64,000 nucleotides of DNA from [Phialemoniopsis] sp. UDSM-2020 (taxonomy: Eukaryota > Ascomycota > Sordariomycetes > Thyridiales > Thyridiaceae). The number at the start of each line of letters is the position of its first letter. The first letter of the stretch is position 1. The DNA is taken from the NCBI GenBank assembly GCA_018873225.1, contig JAEILZ010000006.1:1612001-1676000 (forward strand). Reading direction: 5' to 3'. The notes under the pieces are model-generated. The model was not told the origin of the DNA. It did no database searches and saw nothing but the letters and a program-made list of their open reading frames with translations. The translations under genes were made by a program, and so were the position numbers. Shown here piece by piece: positions 14,201-24,785 of this stretch.

Positions 14201-14477
14201 GCTTCCTACGAGCTTCTTCGACATCCTTCAAGGCCTTCTCGGCAGTGTCCTTGGCGGCCTGGCAACGTGCCTCGGAGCTGCGAACAACATTCTCGTATTC
14301 GATGTCGACCTGAAGTTTCTGTGAAAAGAGGTTGTCATATTCATGTGCCTTCGTGGCAACCGCTTCGAGGATTGCCTGGACGAGGTCGGCGGTGGGAGCA
14401 GTCGCGACCGTCGTCAGGGTGTCTTGCGACACGCCGAGATGCGTCGCAAGGTAAGGGACGTCCACGGCAGCCGCCAT
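8218..14477 (-). CDS. MLP1: Mlp1/TPR-type nuclear basket nucleoporin
   Basis: Three exons (14477-14189, 14087-8817, 8762-8218) give 2034 residues. Introns 14088-14188 and 8763-8816 have GTAAGC/CAG and GTATGT/TAG borders. The start is the ATG that gives MAAAVDVPYLATHLG. Almost the whole protein to about residue 1750 is heptad-rich coiled coil (Q, E, L, K, R). The C-terminal part is low complexity, with Ala/Pro-rich stretches, NNPFAA repeats, two SGIPVPG copies and an RGG/GRG-rich tail. Family members of about 1700-2400 residues form the nuclear pore basket and act in mRNA export quality control and chromatin anchoring. Architecture and length fit that family, and general coiled-coil proteins are the only serious alternative. 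The second intron is 54 bp and in frame, so its retention would add 18 residues without a stop. Confidence 0.88.
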
Positions 14478-15218
14478 GATGTCGGTTCTCACAGTAAAAA
14501 TCGCGAGGTCTTTTCCATGAGACGGTGGACGGGTTGAAGGAATGAGGGGAGAGGGGGATGAAAGAAAGGAGGGGATGTGCGTCGAGACCTGGGGAGGAGG
14601 TCTCACGACTGATGGTGGGTGTTTTCTTTCGAACAATGAATTGAGGAAGGCGGCGCCAAACACCTGAAAACAGAGAGCTAGCTTGGCCGCGTGCACGGGC
14701 CAAGGCTGTGAATTGGCGATGGGAAATATGGAGCGATTTGCAACAAACTGCCCAATCAGAGGCCGCTGTCGTAGTAGCGTGTTGGAGGGACAATGGTACC
14801 GCCACCAAGCCTTACTTTCCTAATCCGGACCACTTACGGTGAAGATCGAAAAAAATCGAGGTGATGCAAAATCTGAGAATAAATTCACTAGTGGATGATC
14901 TTGCCGTGAGAATGGGTATTTTATCGTTGCCTTGAGCGCGAGAAGACGATTTAGTTGAAAAAGTCGCGAGTTTTTGACATTGGGATGGGCTTGGTTTTAT
15001 GTCACAGTATCAAATCCCGTTTTCCTTTGTATCTGTGTGATACGTCGTGCTGGTGGGTACTATTCAATATATCTTCGATCTTTTCAAATTTTGGAAACGA
15101 TTTGAATCAATTATCCTTGTGAATTAGAGCATTGGTAATCACGGCTTTTGAGTGAAAGAAAGGCCATCTTGGGCACGCCCACAAGCGCACGTCTGAGTGT
15201 CACTTCGACGCAGCCGTT
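14478..15218. other. Intergenic region, nucleoporin promoter side
   Basis: This lies between the 3' end of the dienelactone hydrolase gene and the start of the nucleoporin gene, both on the minus strand. It must hold the nucleoporin 5' leader and promoter. The part at 14870-15130 is AT-rich. I see no further gene. Confidence 0.6.
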
Positions 15219-16016
15219 TCAATCATGAAGCCACAGCTTGAACCAAGCGACTGCAGCTTCCTTGGCTCTTACCATCGCCTTCCTCTCAATCTCGTCATCG
15301 AGCTTGCCCCTTGTAGAAAATCCATGCACAACCCCAGGAAAGAACTGGAAATCATAAGGCAATCCCAGCTTCGGTATCACCTCATTACTGTGATCTCTTA
15401 GTTCTTGGGTAAAGACAGGATCGTGCTCAGGTGCCAGTATCTGGACAGGAACTCCAACGGCATCAATCTCCTCTTTTGTGAGCCAGGAGGGATGCGCTGT
15501 AGAGATGCAGTCGACAAGCTTGTTGTCCCTGTGGCCGACATTGAAGGCCGCCCAGCCGCCATAGCAGAAACCGATCACGCCAACACGCTTGTACTTGGTC
15601 CGAAGAGCTCTGACACAATCAAGGATCTCGTCCTGTCTGACTGATTTGCCGTTACGGGCCTCGAAGCCGGCGAGGTCCAGGAGCTGCCATTGCTCATTTG
15701 CGATGGCCTCCTGGTTGAGTGTTTCACCGCCAAAGCTGCCAGAGAGCACAACTGTCAGTTCTTGCATGAAATTGGAAAAGAAAGAAGTTACCAACAAGTC
15801 AGGTACATATGCCGTTACACTTGCTTCCTGAGCGTAGTGGTCTGCTAACAAGCGTATATTATTGAATTTCCACCCAAATAGGTCATGAACGACCAATACG
15901 GCAGCACTCTCATCTGTCCCTGAGATGTACGTCTTGTTGTTACCAAGGGCTCCTTCATGCCCATTGGGCTTCCCATCCCAATTGAAGCCCTTCAAGCAGC
16001 ATTCTTGGATGGACAT
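15219..16016 (-). CDS. Dienelactone hydrolase family alpha/beta-hydrolase
   Basis: This is predicted as two exons (16016-15796 and 15735-15219), 245 residues. The nucleophile elbow GFCYGG has Cys at about residue 131, the acid lies in APEHDPVF and the histidine in VVHGF, which together give the Cys-Asp-His triad of dienelactone hydrolases. The frame is open through 15736-15795, but removing that 60-bp segment (GTTGGT donor, GGCAG acceptor) restores PDFFGGETL, the segment expected in this family. Without splicing a 20-residue insert would break the core strand order. Family members cleave small lactones and esters in the cytosol, and the substrate here cannot be told. It is separated from the biosynthetic cluster by two unrelated genes, so I do not assign it to that pathway. 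Confidence 0.85.
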   Translation of the reverse strand: MSIQECCLKGFNWDGKPNGHEGALGNNKTYISGTDESAAVLVVHDLFGWKFNNIRLLADHYAQEASVTAYVPDLLVTSFFSNFMQELTVVLSGSFGGETLNQEAIANEQWQLLDLAGFEARNGKSVRQDEILDCVRALRTKYKRVGVIGFCYGGWAAFNVGHRDNKLVDCISTAHPSWLTKEEIDAVGVPVQILAPEHDPVFTQELRDHSNEVIPKLGLPYDFQFFPGVVHGFSTRGKLDDEIERKAMVRAKEAAVAWFKLWLHD

Positions 16017-16652
16017 ATTGGATGTGAACGTCGGGTGGAGTTATCACAAACAGCTGGGACCCAAGCGAAACATTACATCGATTGAATTGAAACCGACAGA
16101 TCACCCGGTTTATACAGTTTCAGAGGCAAGTTCTCAACAATTTCGCGCATCTTGATAACCCCACGGGGGTTTCGCCTGAACGTAATATGACTCATCGCGA
16201 CTACCCCGCAGAAGCGCGATCTACGTGTTAAGCCACTCTTGGAATCCAGCTGCATGCTCTTCCTTGTGCTTAAGTCCGAGGGCGAAGCGCGGCGGCTTGG
16301 CATGATGTCGATTGCACCATCAGATCCATGTGTCTACACTTGAGGGAAAGAATCATGATGAGGGATGGGATTGGGGAGTTCTGTGCACCGTAGCCACTCA
16401 CTCATTAGCTAGATCCTGTATGCTAGTCAGGATGTGTAGTAGAGACATACCAGATATAGACCATAACCTCGTTCAAGGTGTTGTCGCAAGTGAAAGACTC
16501 TGTCAGCTTCCTCACCATGATCCAAATACTGGGGTTGACCTGCGGAGAAGAATTTAAAAGTTGGCTGTGACAAAAGAGGCTATGAAACCTTACCACAACT
16601 GCTCCTATACGGCACCTCTAAAAAGCAGTCGTAAGGCATGTCAGATATGTGC
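16017..16652. other. Intergenic region
   Basis: This is the promoter side of the dienelactone hydrolase gene and the 3' side of the acetyltransferase gene. Open frames here are short and lack motifs. Confidence 0.6.
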
Positions 16653-17475
16653 TCATCTCTTGACAAGTTTATCAACATGCTCCTTCACTCCCCCAACCCA
16701 ATCCTCCCAACATATACTCAACATGGCAGTATGCCTCCCAGGCCCCCATTCCTGTCCATCCCATCCCACCCTGGGCAAGCCTTCCATCTCCAGTTCGGCC
16801 CCATCGCTCCCTCTCTTGCCTATCGGTAGGACTTGCTGCCAGCGGATCACTCCCTCCTGTTGAAACCCAAGCCTCTTCGCCGCATTCACGCTTGCTGTGT
16901 TGCTAGCGTTTGCCTGCCACTGCACTCTCCTCAACCCTAGACCTCCCTCCTGGACGCTGTCCAAGCAGGCGTGCAACAACAGAGCATTGGCTTGCGTTCC
17001 CACAAAGGTCCTGTGAAACTCGCTGACCAGCAGCTGGCCCAGGTCAACTGTAGCACGTTCAGGCTGGCTGACCACGCCGCAGAAGCCTGCAAAGGTGCCG
17101 TCGCTGACTTCGGTGTTGGTGATCTTGCCGGTCACCAGGTCCTTGCGTGCGATAGTACCGGCCTTGAGCACAATAGCCAGGAGTAGCTCGCTGGCATTAT
17201 CGCGTGAGTTCTCGTTGTAGAACTTTACATACTCAGCGCCGTCTGTAAAAGGCCCGTACGTGAGCCAGTCGTAGACATGCGGGTTGCGATTAGCATCTTG
17301 AACGTATGCTTCTGCCCACTCTTCAAGGTTGTCCTGAGCAGAACATTAGTTACTGCATATATCGTGTTGTAGGCACGTGTATGAGGGATGAGCTTGATAC
17401 CTCGAGCGGGACTAGTTTGAGCCGATCATTTTGCAGGCGTGAATAGTTGATGGGTAGGTTGAAGTTTGGCGCCAT
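16653..17475 (-). CDS. GNAT family N-acetyltransferase
   Basis: Two exons (17475-17401 and 17333-16653) encode 251 residues. The intron at 17334-17400 has a GTATCA donor and a CTCAG acceptor. The first exon starts at an ATG giving MAPNFNLPINYSRLQ. The C-terminal half carries the acetyl-CoA-binding pattern of the RimJ/RimL-like group: a Gln/Asn-rich strand with WQANASNTASVNAAKRLGF, where the N-x-x-S-x-x-A-x-x-LGF element is typical. Similar fungal proteins acetylate small molecules or protein N-termini, and the acceptor is unknown here. It lies in tandem with the neighbouring minus-strand genes, with no evident pathway link. Confidence 0.82.
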
Positions 17476-17923
17476 GGTTGGAAAGGACTTGCGTGTTGGT
17501 TAGCAAGGAGGACTGGACTAGCTTGGCGGGGTTCAATCAACGGAACGTCCGGCGTTGAAGTTATCTCCATTCAAAACCCCAACTCCCCGCCGTGGAGGAT
17601 CGAATCACGTGTGGCAAGTGAATGTAACATCATGCACTTTCGAGTGAGTGAAAGCTGGAGGTATCATGTTGAGTAATGCTAAAAATCCCCAACCCAGATA
17701 TACATGCATATGTAGACATATGAAAAGTCCATGGTAGGGAAAAGCTAAGGATCGAGTAGGAAGAACACTCCCTGAAAACAAGTGACGCTGGTGATGCTAC
17801 TATTTCGAGCCAAGAGAACTCCGTCTTTCCAACCAAAATCTCTTCACTGGGTGTCTGATCCCTGAGACACTTTTTGCGTCCCTTTACTCTGCACTTCTCT
17901 CTTCCACACCCTGTAGCCGCTCA
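17476..17923. other. Intergenic region
   Basis: This short spacer holds the acetyltransferase promoter and the 3' flank of the membrane protein gene. A 68-codon minus-strand frame inside it (17630-17836) has no recognisable features. Confidence 0.55.
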
Positions 17924-19729
17924 CTACCTCGCATGCGGCTCTCCCCTCCAGTGCTGCCCCCCGTCAAGCTCAGCGTAATTACTCGTCACGGGACCCGACT
18001 GCCACCCCATGCCCTGCAGCTCCGCCCTTTGCGGCCGCGCCGGCTGACCGTCGTCGGCCTGGTAGACCATCTGCGCCGGGAACTCGTGCACCTGCGGCAT
18101 GGTCTGTCCATGCAGCTCCGGCGGTGGGGGAGCGTACGCGCCGTGCGGGTACGCCGGCGCGGGGGTATGCGGCGAGTTCGGCGGGTACGCGCTGTTGTTG
18201 CCCGACATGGGCGAGATGTCCTCCGCGCGCGCCCAGGCGTTCTGCTTCTGCGCGCTGGGGCTGGGGCTCGGCGGCATACCGGCGGGCGGGACGGCGAGCG
18301 CGACGCCCGCGAGCTCGGGCTTGCCGACGTCGCCGAGGCCGCCGCCGTTGGGACCGGGGCCGGGGCCGGCGTAGGTGGGCTGGAAGGGGGTGATTTCGGC
18401 GGCGGCGCGGTTCTTGCGGACGTGCCGCATGACGCAAAACGTGATCGTGCCGATGAGCGCCAGGCCGGCGACCACGCCGACGACGGCGCCGGCGATGATC
18501 GGGGTCCGAGAGCTGCTCGAGCTGCTGTCGCCGCTGCTACCTCCGCTGCCGCCGGCCGAGGCGGTGGCGCTCGAAGATTTTCCTCCGTTGTTTCCATTCG
18601 AGCCCGAGTTGCTGCCGCCGGTCTCCTTCGGGGAAGCTCCACTGCCGCTGCCCGACTTGGCCGTGCCGTACGTTTGCGAGATCGATTCGGTAACACCTCC
18701 AGCGGTGACTTGTGCCTTGGCAGCGCTGCAGAAGTACTCGAGGACGGCGAGACCGGAAGATACGTCCTCGGATGCGGTGGAGCCGCAGTTCCACTTGATA
18801 TTCGAGGTCAGTGTGCTAGAGACTCCCAAGTAGAGTCCATCCTTGATGCAGGCGCACGACGCTAAGGCCTTGGGACCCTTGGGGCAGAAATCCCAGGTCT
18901 GGGCGAAGAGAGCGTAGGACACGCCGGACTGGGCGCAAGGTGCGAGGGAGCTGTACTGCGGCAGGGCGGTGATGTAGTACGAGACGTCTCCTGGCGGGTC
19001 TGAGGGTTGAGGGAAGGACGACACGCCGGCAGGGAGGCCGCAGTACGCCGCGAACATGGCCTGGGCGGAGGTGATATCGGCCGAATGTGATGAGCAGGAG
19101 GATTTGACGTTGGTGTTGATCATCTGGCTCACTTTGAGCGAGTTCTGATTCTTGCCGCACACGCATGGCGCGAAGAGATTGGCGTCTTCAGGGCAAAACG
19201 AGTAGGACTGGTCGTTTTCAAGACGGTCAGAATACAAGCTCGGTTAATATCACTAGCTGCACGAATTCCTATCACTCACCATGCTCTGCACCGCATACGC
19301 CAGCGCGCTGGAGGCGCAGGGCGCGAGGTCACCGATGGCTGCGAGCTCCGTGATGTACTGGGAGACACTGAACGAGGGCTTCGGGAACGAAGGCAAGTTG
19401 TCTTGGCTACAGTAGGCGCTCAGGACGGTCGCGGCGGAGGCCTGGTCCTCGCTGGCGGTGCCGCCGCACTTGTAGCTGACCGAGCTCGAGATGGCCTTGG
19501 AGATGGAGGCGAAGTTATTGTTCTTGGTGCAGATGCAGCCCTGGAGGTCGGTCACGGCTTCGGGGCAGTTGGTGTAGGTCTGCGACTGGAGGATGTTGCC
19601 GACGGCGGAGGCGGCGCAGGGCGCGAGCTCGGTGAAGATGGCAAGATCCGTCACGTAGACAACCTCGACGGCGCCGGCCAGCGCAGCCATGGCGGCCAGC
19701 CGGGCGGCGAGCAGGCCTGTGTACTTCAT
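17924..19729 (-). CDS. Secreted-domain membrane protein with three six-cysteine modules
   Basis: Two exons (19729-19280 and 19207-17924) encode 577 residues. The intron at 19208-19279 uses a GTGAGT donor. Residues 1-20 look like a signal peptide. Three modules follow, each opening with LAPCA and carrying six cysteines: C38-55-65-67-88-107, C138-155-165-167-188-206 and C241-258-268-270-291-310. Spacings are 17-10-2-21-19, 17-10-2-21-18 and 17-10-2-21-19. The intron falls inside module 2, and the preserved spacing supports the splice choice. A Ser/Gly-rich stalk (about 330-384), one membrane helix (about 385-410) followed by RHVRKN, and a Pro-rich cytosolic tail complete the protein. The layout suggests a cell-surface sensor or wall-linked protein. 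The modules resemble CFEM domains only loosely, since those have eight cysteines. I do not recognise a named family. Confidence 0.8.
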
Positions 19730-21164
19730 TCTGGCGAGGGAACCTCACGGACTCTGCTGGAGAGGTGGTTGCCTGCCTTATGGAAGAGGCCTAAGAAGGG
19801 AACGAGAGGCACTTCACGATGGTTACATCCACGTCATTCGAGAAGCAGCATCAGGAAGAGAGAAGCAGACCCCTTCTTTCACACGGAGGCCGACAAGGTG
19901 GGCATGGGGACCCTTTCTGGGGCGGCGCCACCTCCGACGCACTTCATCTCCCAGAGACAGTCTCCCGCGAATGCCGTCCACCCAGGCCACAGCCCACGAG
20001 GTGCAGAGAGGTCTCCCTTGAACAGCCAGAGTCTGCCCACCAAGTGGGCCGGCCTTGGTGAAGGGACTGGGCTTGGCGCCATTCACAGGCGTTTCCCACA
20101 ACGAGGCCGTACCGAACAAGGCAATTGAACCCTGACAGCTGAAAAAGTCGACCAAATTTCATCGACACTAGCGCCGCGCTGGCAGCGAGCGTTGTGGAGA
20201 TGCCATGTCGAAAAGGCACGCTACACCAGGCACGCTTTGGTGTTTCTATGCCCGGGTGGTCTTGGCACTGCCTGCGCCCGGCATCACCAAGCCGATTCCA
20301 CTCATCGGTGTGTGAAAGACATGATGGGTCGTGATCAAACTAGACCTCACGAGAGCGCGTGTTCACCAACTGTCCGACCACCTCTTTGGATGGCGCGCGC
20401 GAGCACTGATTGTATTGAACCCAGAGCTGAAGTGAAAATACGCTTTCGCAAGTAAGCAGGCAGTCTCTCCCGCTCCCAAGTAGTACAAAATGCAACGTTG
20501 CCGCTTGCAGCCCCTCTAGCAATCGCCGGATACAGTTAACGCGTTCGCTATGTGTGGCCTTGGATTGGCGGACACCAGCTAAAAGACCCCTAAATCCCTG
20601 CTAACGGAGGTGGAAATGACCCGACCACAAAAAGCACGGTCCACACGCAAAATGGATGAGGCCTCATCCACACAACACACGCCTTGAAGTGGGGAGAAAC
20701 AGGCACGGAGATTCATCCATTCCCATTTGTCCTTGACCAATGCGGGACGGACAACTTCGACAGGATGGCATTTGTGTCCACATAGACGATTTTCTCTACT
20801 CGGATGTTTCCTGGATCCATCCACTATTTGTACACGCTCACGAGGTGTGCCAAGGGGACCCGGTGGCGTCCAATCTCAAACGGCACCAACGCACATGGTT
20901 AAATTACCTTCAAAGCTAAGAAACGCCACACACCTTTCCCCTGGACCAGCAGGGGAAGAGCCGAGACAACGCTAGGTAGGGCTGTGTCTTTCTGTTGACC
21001 GATGACGCATCAAGAGACACAGTTTAAAGGAGGAGGCAGGCAAAGGTCTATAGAGTTGTAAAGAATGTCTGAAGTTTGATAACCACTGTTCAATATCTGG
21101 CCCGACTTGACAATAAAAGTGCTCAGCATGTTGTGTATGTAATTCCAACTCAGACAAGCCTCCT
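19730..21164. other. Intergenic region at left border of biosynthetic cluster
   Basis: This 1.4-kb spacer separates the membrane protein gene from the monooxygenase gene. Frames on both strands overlap in 19800-20220 and show no motifs. I see no gene. Confidence 0.6.
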
Positions 21165-22531
21165 TCAAAATGGTCGCTTGAAAGTATAACTGAACTTGGC
21201 TTGTAGCTTGTCCCCGTCCTGCAACGCACCACTCACCAACTGATCCCGTTTCGCGCAAGCTTCAGCAGGCACCACTCTCACACCAGCTTGTTTCCTAGCC
21301 GCTTCGAATAGAACAGAGACATGAGGCTGTTGTTTCTCTGCATACGCTACGAACGCTTTGGATAGTTGCGTCGTTGCCAGTGGCTTGTCGGGGTCAAAAG
21401 ACGGCAACTCCTGAGCCAGATAGTAGCAGTCCTCGCTGGTTGTGAAGTTAGTTTCCACGACTTAAGATGGGAGAGGCGGTTTGAATGGGGGCATGATTTG
21501 GCTTACCAAGCTTGATTGGCACCTTGTCCAATATGCACGCTCATAGGATGGACAGCATCACCGACCAGCACGCATCTGCCAGAGTGCCACTGGCCGACTT
21601 CGAGCCCCGGCCTGTCGAAGATGCCGTACTTGATCAGACGCTCCGCGCCAGCTATCATTTCCTGGACCGGCGAGTCCCAGTTCTGCTCCTGTAATTTCTC
21701 GCCCAGATCCTTCAACATTGCCTCTCGTTGCTCGCCCTCCAATAATCCCCACCTCGCCTCTAAGCCACCGTCCTCCGGAAGGGTCAATCCCCAACTCGTC
21801 CGGTCATGGGTGATAGGGTAGCAGACCACATGCATATTCGCACCATACCAATTGCGAATTCCAGGTAGGTCTTGGAACTTGGCAGGTGTCGGCGATATAC
21901 CGGAAGTCTGTATGGACAGCAGCTTAGTTAGTATCACAAAGTCACTGGCAATGGATTGAGCACTTGCCTGAGTCAATCCTGTGAACGTCGGAAGGCCGTC
22001 TGATACGCCTTGACGCGCCAGTAACACCTTTCGTGATTTTGCTTTCAGACCGTCGCAGCCCACGAGGAAACTACCAGTCTCTGAACGGTCTCCGTCAAAG
22101 AACGCCGTGACGTCTCCATCTGTCTCTTCAATACGCTCTAGACTCCATCCATCCCGGATTTCTATGCCGTGTCCCTGCGCTACTTCTCGCAACCAAGACG
22201 CCAACAACGTCCGTTTCACGCCGACGGCTGGTTTACCGTAGAGTGAAGCAAAGTCTGCCGGCACGCGCGAGAATCCAAGCTGGGTGCCGGACGCTGTGAA
22301 GTCTTCCAACACTTGAGCAGCAGGGCCATTCTCAAGAAGTCTTTCGGTAATAGGACCGATGAGATCGAGAACCTTGAGGCCGTTGGGGCCGACCGTGAAG
22401 GAAGCACCGATGTCGCCAGGCTCTGCCGCGCGCTCGAAGATGATGGGATCATAACCCTTCTTCTTCAACAAGCATGCAATGACAGGCCCCGCAACACCAC
22501 AGCCGATGACCAACACTTTGGACGATGCCAT
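21165..22531 (-). CDS. FAD-dependent monooxygenase, salicylate hydroxylase-like
   Basis: Three exons (22531-21968, 21907-21507, 21435-21165) encode 411 residues. The start at 22531 gives MASSKVLVIGCGVAG, which places the GxGxxG FAD motif at the N-terminus. The second motif FLVGCDG and the third VLVGDAVHP complete the group A flavin monooxygenase signature, followed by IGQGANQAC. Intron 2 (21436-21506) has GTAAGC/CAG borders and a CTAAC branch site. Intron 1 (21908-21967) appears to be GC-AG, with a GCAAGT donor and an ATACTAAC branch site, and its removal gives FTGLTQTSGISPTP. Such enzymes hydroxylate or epoxidise small substrates with NAD(P)H and O2. The gene sits 320 bp from the trans-enoyl reductase gene on the same strand, so it probably oxidises the cluster product. 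Confidence 0.86.
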
Positions 22532-22851
22532 GAGGAGATAACATATTCTGACTATGATGAAGATTGGCTGCAAATGGCGCAGTAAGATGTTGGAACGATC
22601 GCAATCGCGAAAAAGATCTCATTCCGAGGTTTTATGCGAACCCTCGGCCTTAACATACCAGATCTGTCCAACGCAAACCCCGCTTCCCAAGATGACATGA
22701 TGGTAAGATCCCTGTCATTCCGCATAGTCTGCATGATAGATATCACTTAGCTCAGATATTTATACACCATCGGGGTTCAGTTGCAGCTCTATCGCGATGT
22801 CTATTACAAATCCAGAAACCCCTCTCATTACTGCGAGGCAAAGAGCCTATC
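22532..22851. other. Spacer between monooxygenase and enoyl reductase genes
   Basis: This 320-bp spacer lies between two tandem minus-strand genes. It must contain the monooxygenase promoter and the reductase 3' end. No further feature is visible. Confidence 0.6.
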
Positions 22852-23993
22852 CTACACAGGGCACACAAGTTTCATTCCAGACACCTCACCACGCTGCAGT
22901 CTCTGCAACCCACTCATAACTGCATCAAGACCACCACCTTGCTGCACAACTTCCCACCGGAGCGGCTTAATGGCTCCGTCCTGTACGAGTTGCCCTGCTT
23001 GACGCATCCAGGCCTCAGCGAAGTGCAGGTTCTCCGGTGATTCAGTACATCGATATGGGCCACCCCAGTCAATGGCTTGACCAAATGCCCTCATGGCAAA
23101 TACCCACGATGGTCTTACTGTTCGTAGCGAATGATTCGCTATCAGAAACCTGTCTAGAGCTACATATCGGCCACCCTCGCTCCCAAGTACTGCATAACAT
23201 ATCTTCATTGACTCTGATGTTGTGATGCAGTCGATCGCATAAGCGATCCCGTTCTTTGCCAGTGAGCGGATAGAAGAGATGGCACCGTCAGCATCGTGAT
23301 AATCGAAAGCGGCAGCTGCACCCGCGGCTTTGACGAGTTCAAAATTTGAGGGAGAGCATGTCGTTATCGGAGTGTAGCCGCAACTAACCAGATTCAGTAT
23401 ACTCATTCGAGGTTCATTGCCGGGACAGGGATCTATTTGTAGAAAACTTACTGCCGAAGTAATTGGATCATCAAAGTCCCAGATGTCGTACTGCCGCCAT
23501 ATACAAACACATAATCTTGGCCCTCTGTTTCGTTAGGTAAATGCGACCGCAATTGCAGGGTCTGATACAAGACAAGTCCAGATGTCAACATGCCAGCCGG
23601 CAATGTGGCCGCTTCCTCGAAGCTGAGATGGTCCGGCACGGGGACCAACAATTGTGACACGGCAACAGTATATGTTGAAAAAGCACCGGCGCCTTCGTCG
23701 CCATTGTCAGCATATCCTAGTGAGACGCCGCAAACTCTCTGTCCAACAGGCAAGATCGTGGTGACCGCTCTTCCTCGCGCCACAACGGTTCCCGAAAACT
23801 CGGTCCCAGCCACAGAATTGGCCGGAGACCCTCCTGCAACCATCTTTGCATCGGACGGGTTCAACGCTACACATGCGACCTTGACCAACACATCGTTTGG
23901 TGCCAAGGTTTCTGGTATATTGAGGATCGTCGGCCTGAGCGCATTGGGGCCCTCGATTGAGATGGCGCGCCTTGTCGACGGTATATCATTCAT
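22852..23993 (-). CDS. Trans-acting enoyl reductase (LovC type, MDR family)
   Basis: Two exons (23993-23452 and 23383-22852) encode 357 residues, close to the usual length of about 360. The intron at 23384-23451 has a GTAAGT donor and a GGTTAG acceptor. The N-terminal GroES-like part has LVKVACVALNPSDAK and VAGTEFSGTVV. The cofactor-binding part has VFVYGGSTTSGTLMIQLLR and then GYTPITTCSP, the LovC-like glycine-rich segment. No zinc-ligand set is seen, as expected for this group. In the family these proteins dock on an iterative PKS with a dead ER domain and reduce selected alpha,beta-double bonds with NADPH. The gene is divergent from the PKS-NRPS across 792 bp, and the PKS lacks a working ER, so the partnership is strongly suggested. 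Confidence 0.93.
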
Positions 23994-24785
23994 GATTTCG
24001 TAGTTTGTGGAAGTGCAACATAAGTGAGATTATCAATTTGGTCTACCTTTAAGAATTCAGGTCGGCCAAGCATCAGAAGCGGCGGATATAAATCCTCTTT
24101 TCGCCACCCCTTGTCACTTCGCCGACAAGCCGTGCTGATCAACCAGGGCTCGCCGTCTTCAGGGCGTCTGGCGGCCGAACAATCCGCGTTGCCAAGCCGA
24201 GCGTTGTGACATTCTTCTGTTTGCGTGCGGCGTCAGGTTTCAAATCAACATGGCGTCGTCGTCGGATCCGCTACCGACCTGCCTACTTAGAATTACCTAC
24301 CTACTTCGTACAAGGGTCTTGGCTCCGTTGAACAAATCACCGCGAGGCGTTATCCACAGTTCGGAATATCTCACCAAACCACCTTGTCCAAAAGGACCAA
24401 TCTCACCTCAACCGATTTTCGCTTTGTTTCAATACCGGCAGATCCGCCTGGAGCATCTCAGAACACGAGGTCTTACTACCACTTGCCGCTGAGCTTATCA
24501 CATTCAACCTTGCAAGGTCGTCATCGCTTTTTCAACACCTGCCTCGAAAGGATGACATGTCCGACAAGACCGAGGGATCGCATCTCGGCGAAGCTGGGGC
24601 TACTGGCGGCGCAAGGGAAACGCCATAGACGTAATAATTGACTTTTGAACGTAGCGTAGTTTTTGTTTGCGCGGTGTTTGAATACCTACCCGACAGCCCG
24701 GTTCTCAACATCAACACCAGACCATTGCCGTTTCTATGTAACATTGTGCATCAGCCCTACAGCCAGACAACCAACAAACATTCGA
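23994..24785. promoter_or_regulatory. Shared divergent promoter of enoyl reductase and PKS-NRPS
   Basis: This is the only non-coding DNA between the two divergent starts, so it must drive both. On the minus strand a TATA-like GGATTTATATCC lies near 24082-24093, about 90-100 bp before the reductase ATG. The palindrome CGGATCCG at 24263-24270 has the inverted CGG/CCG halves used by Zn2Cys6 regulators, but the spacing of two is unusual and no factor can be named. A CCAAT lies near 24397. Confidence 0.6.

Noticed and set aside
15219..17475. Dienelactone hydrolase and acetyltransferase as part of the biosynthetic cluster
   Set aside because: They are separated from the cluster by the membrane protein gene and a 1.4-kb spacer, and their functions do not fit an obvious step.
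17933..18865. 310-codon plus-strand frame rich in Arg and Val
   Set aside because: It is antisense to the GC-rich tail of the six-cysteine membrane protein, whose repeats and membrane helix show the real strand.
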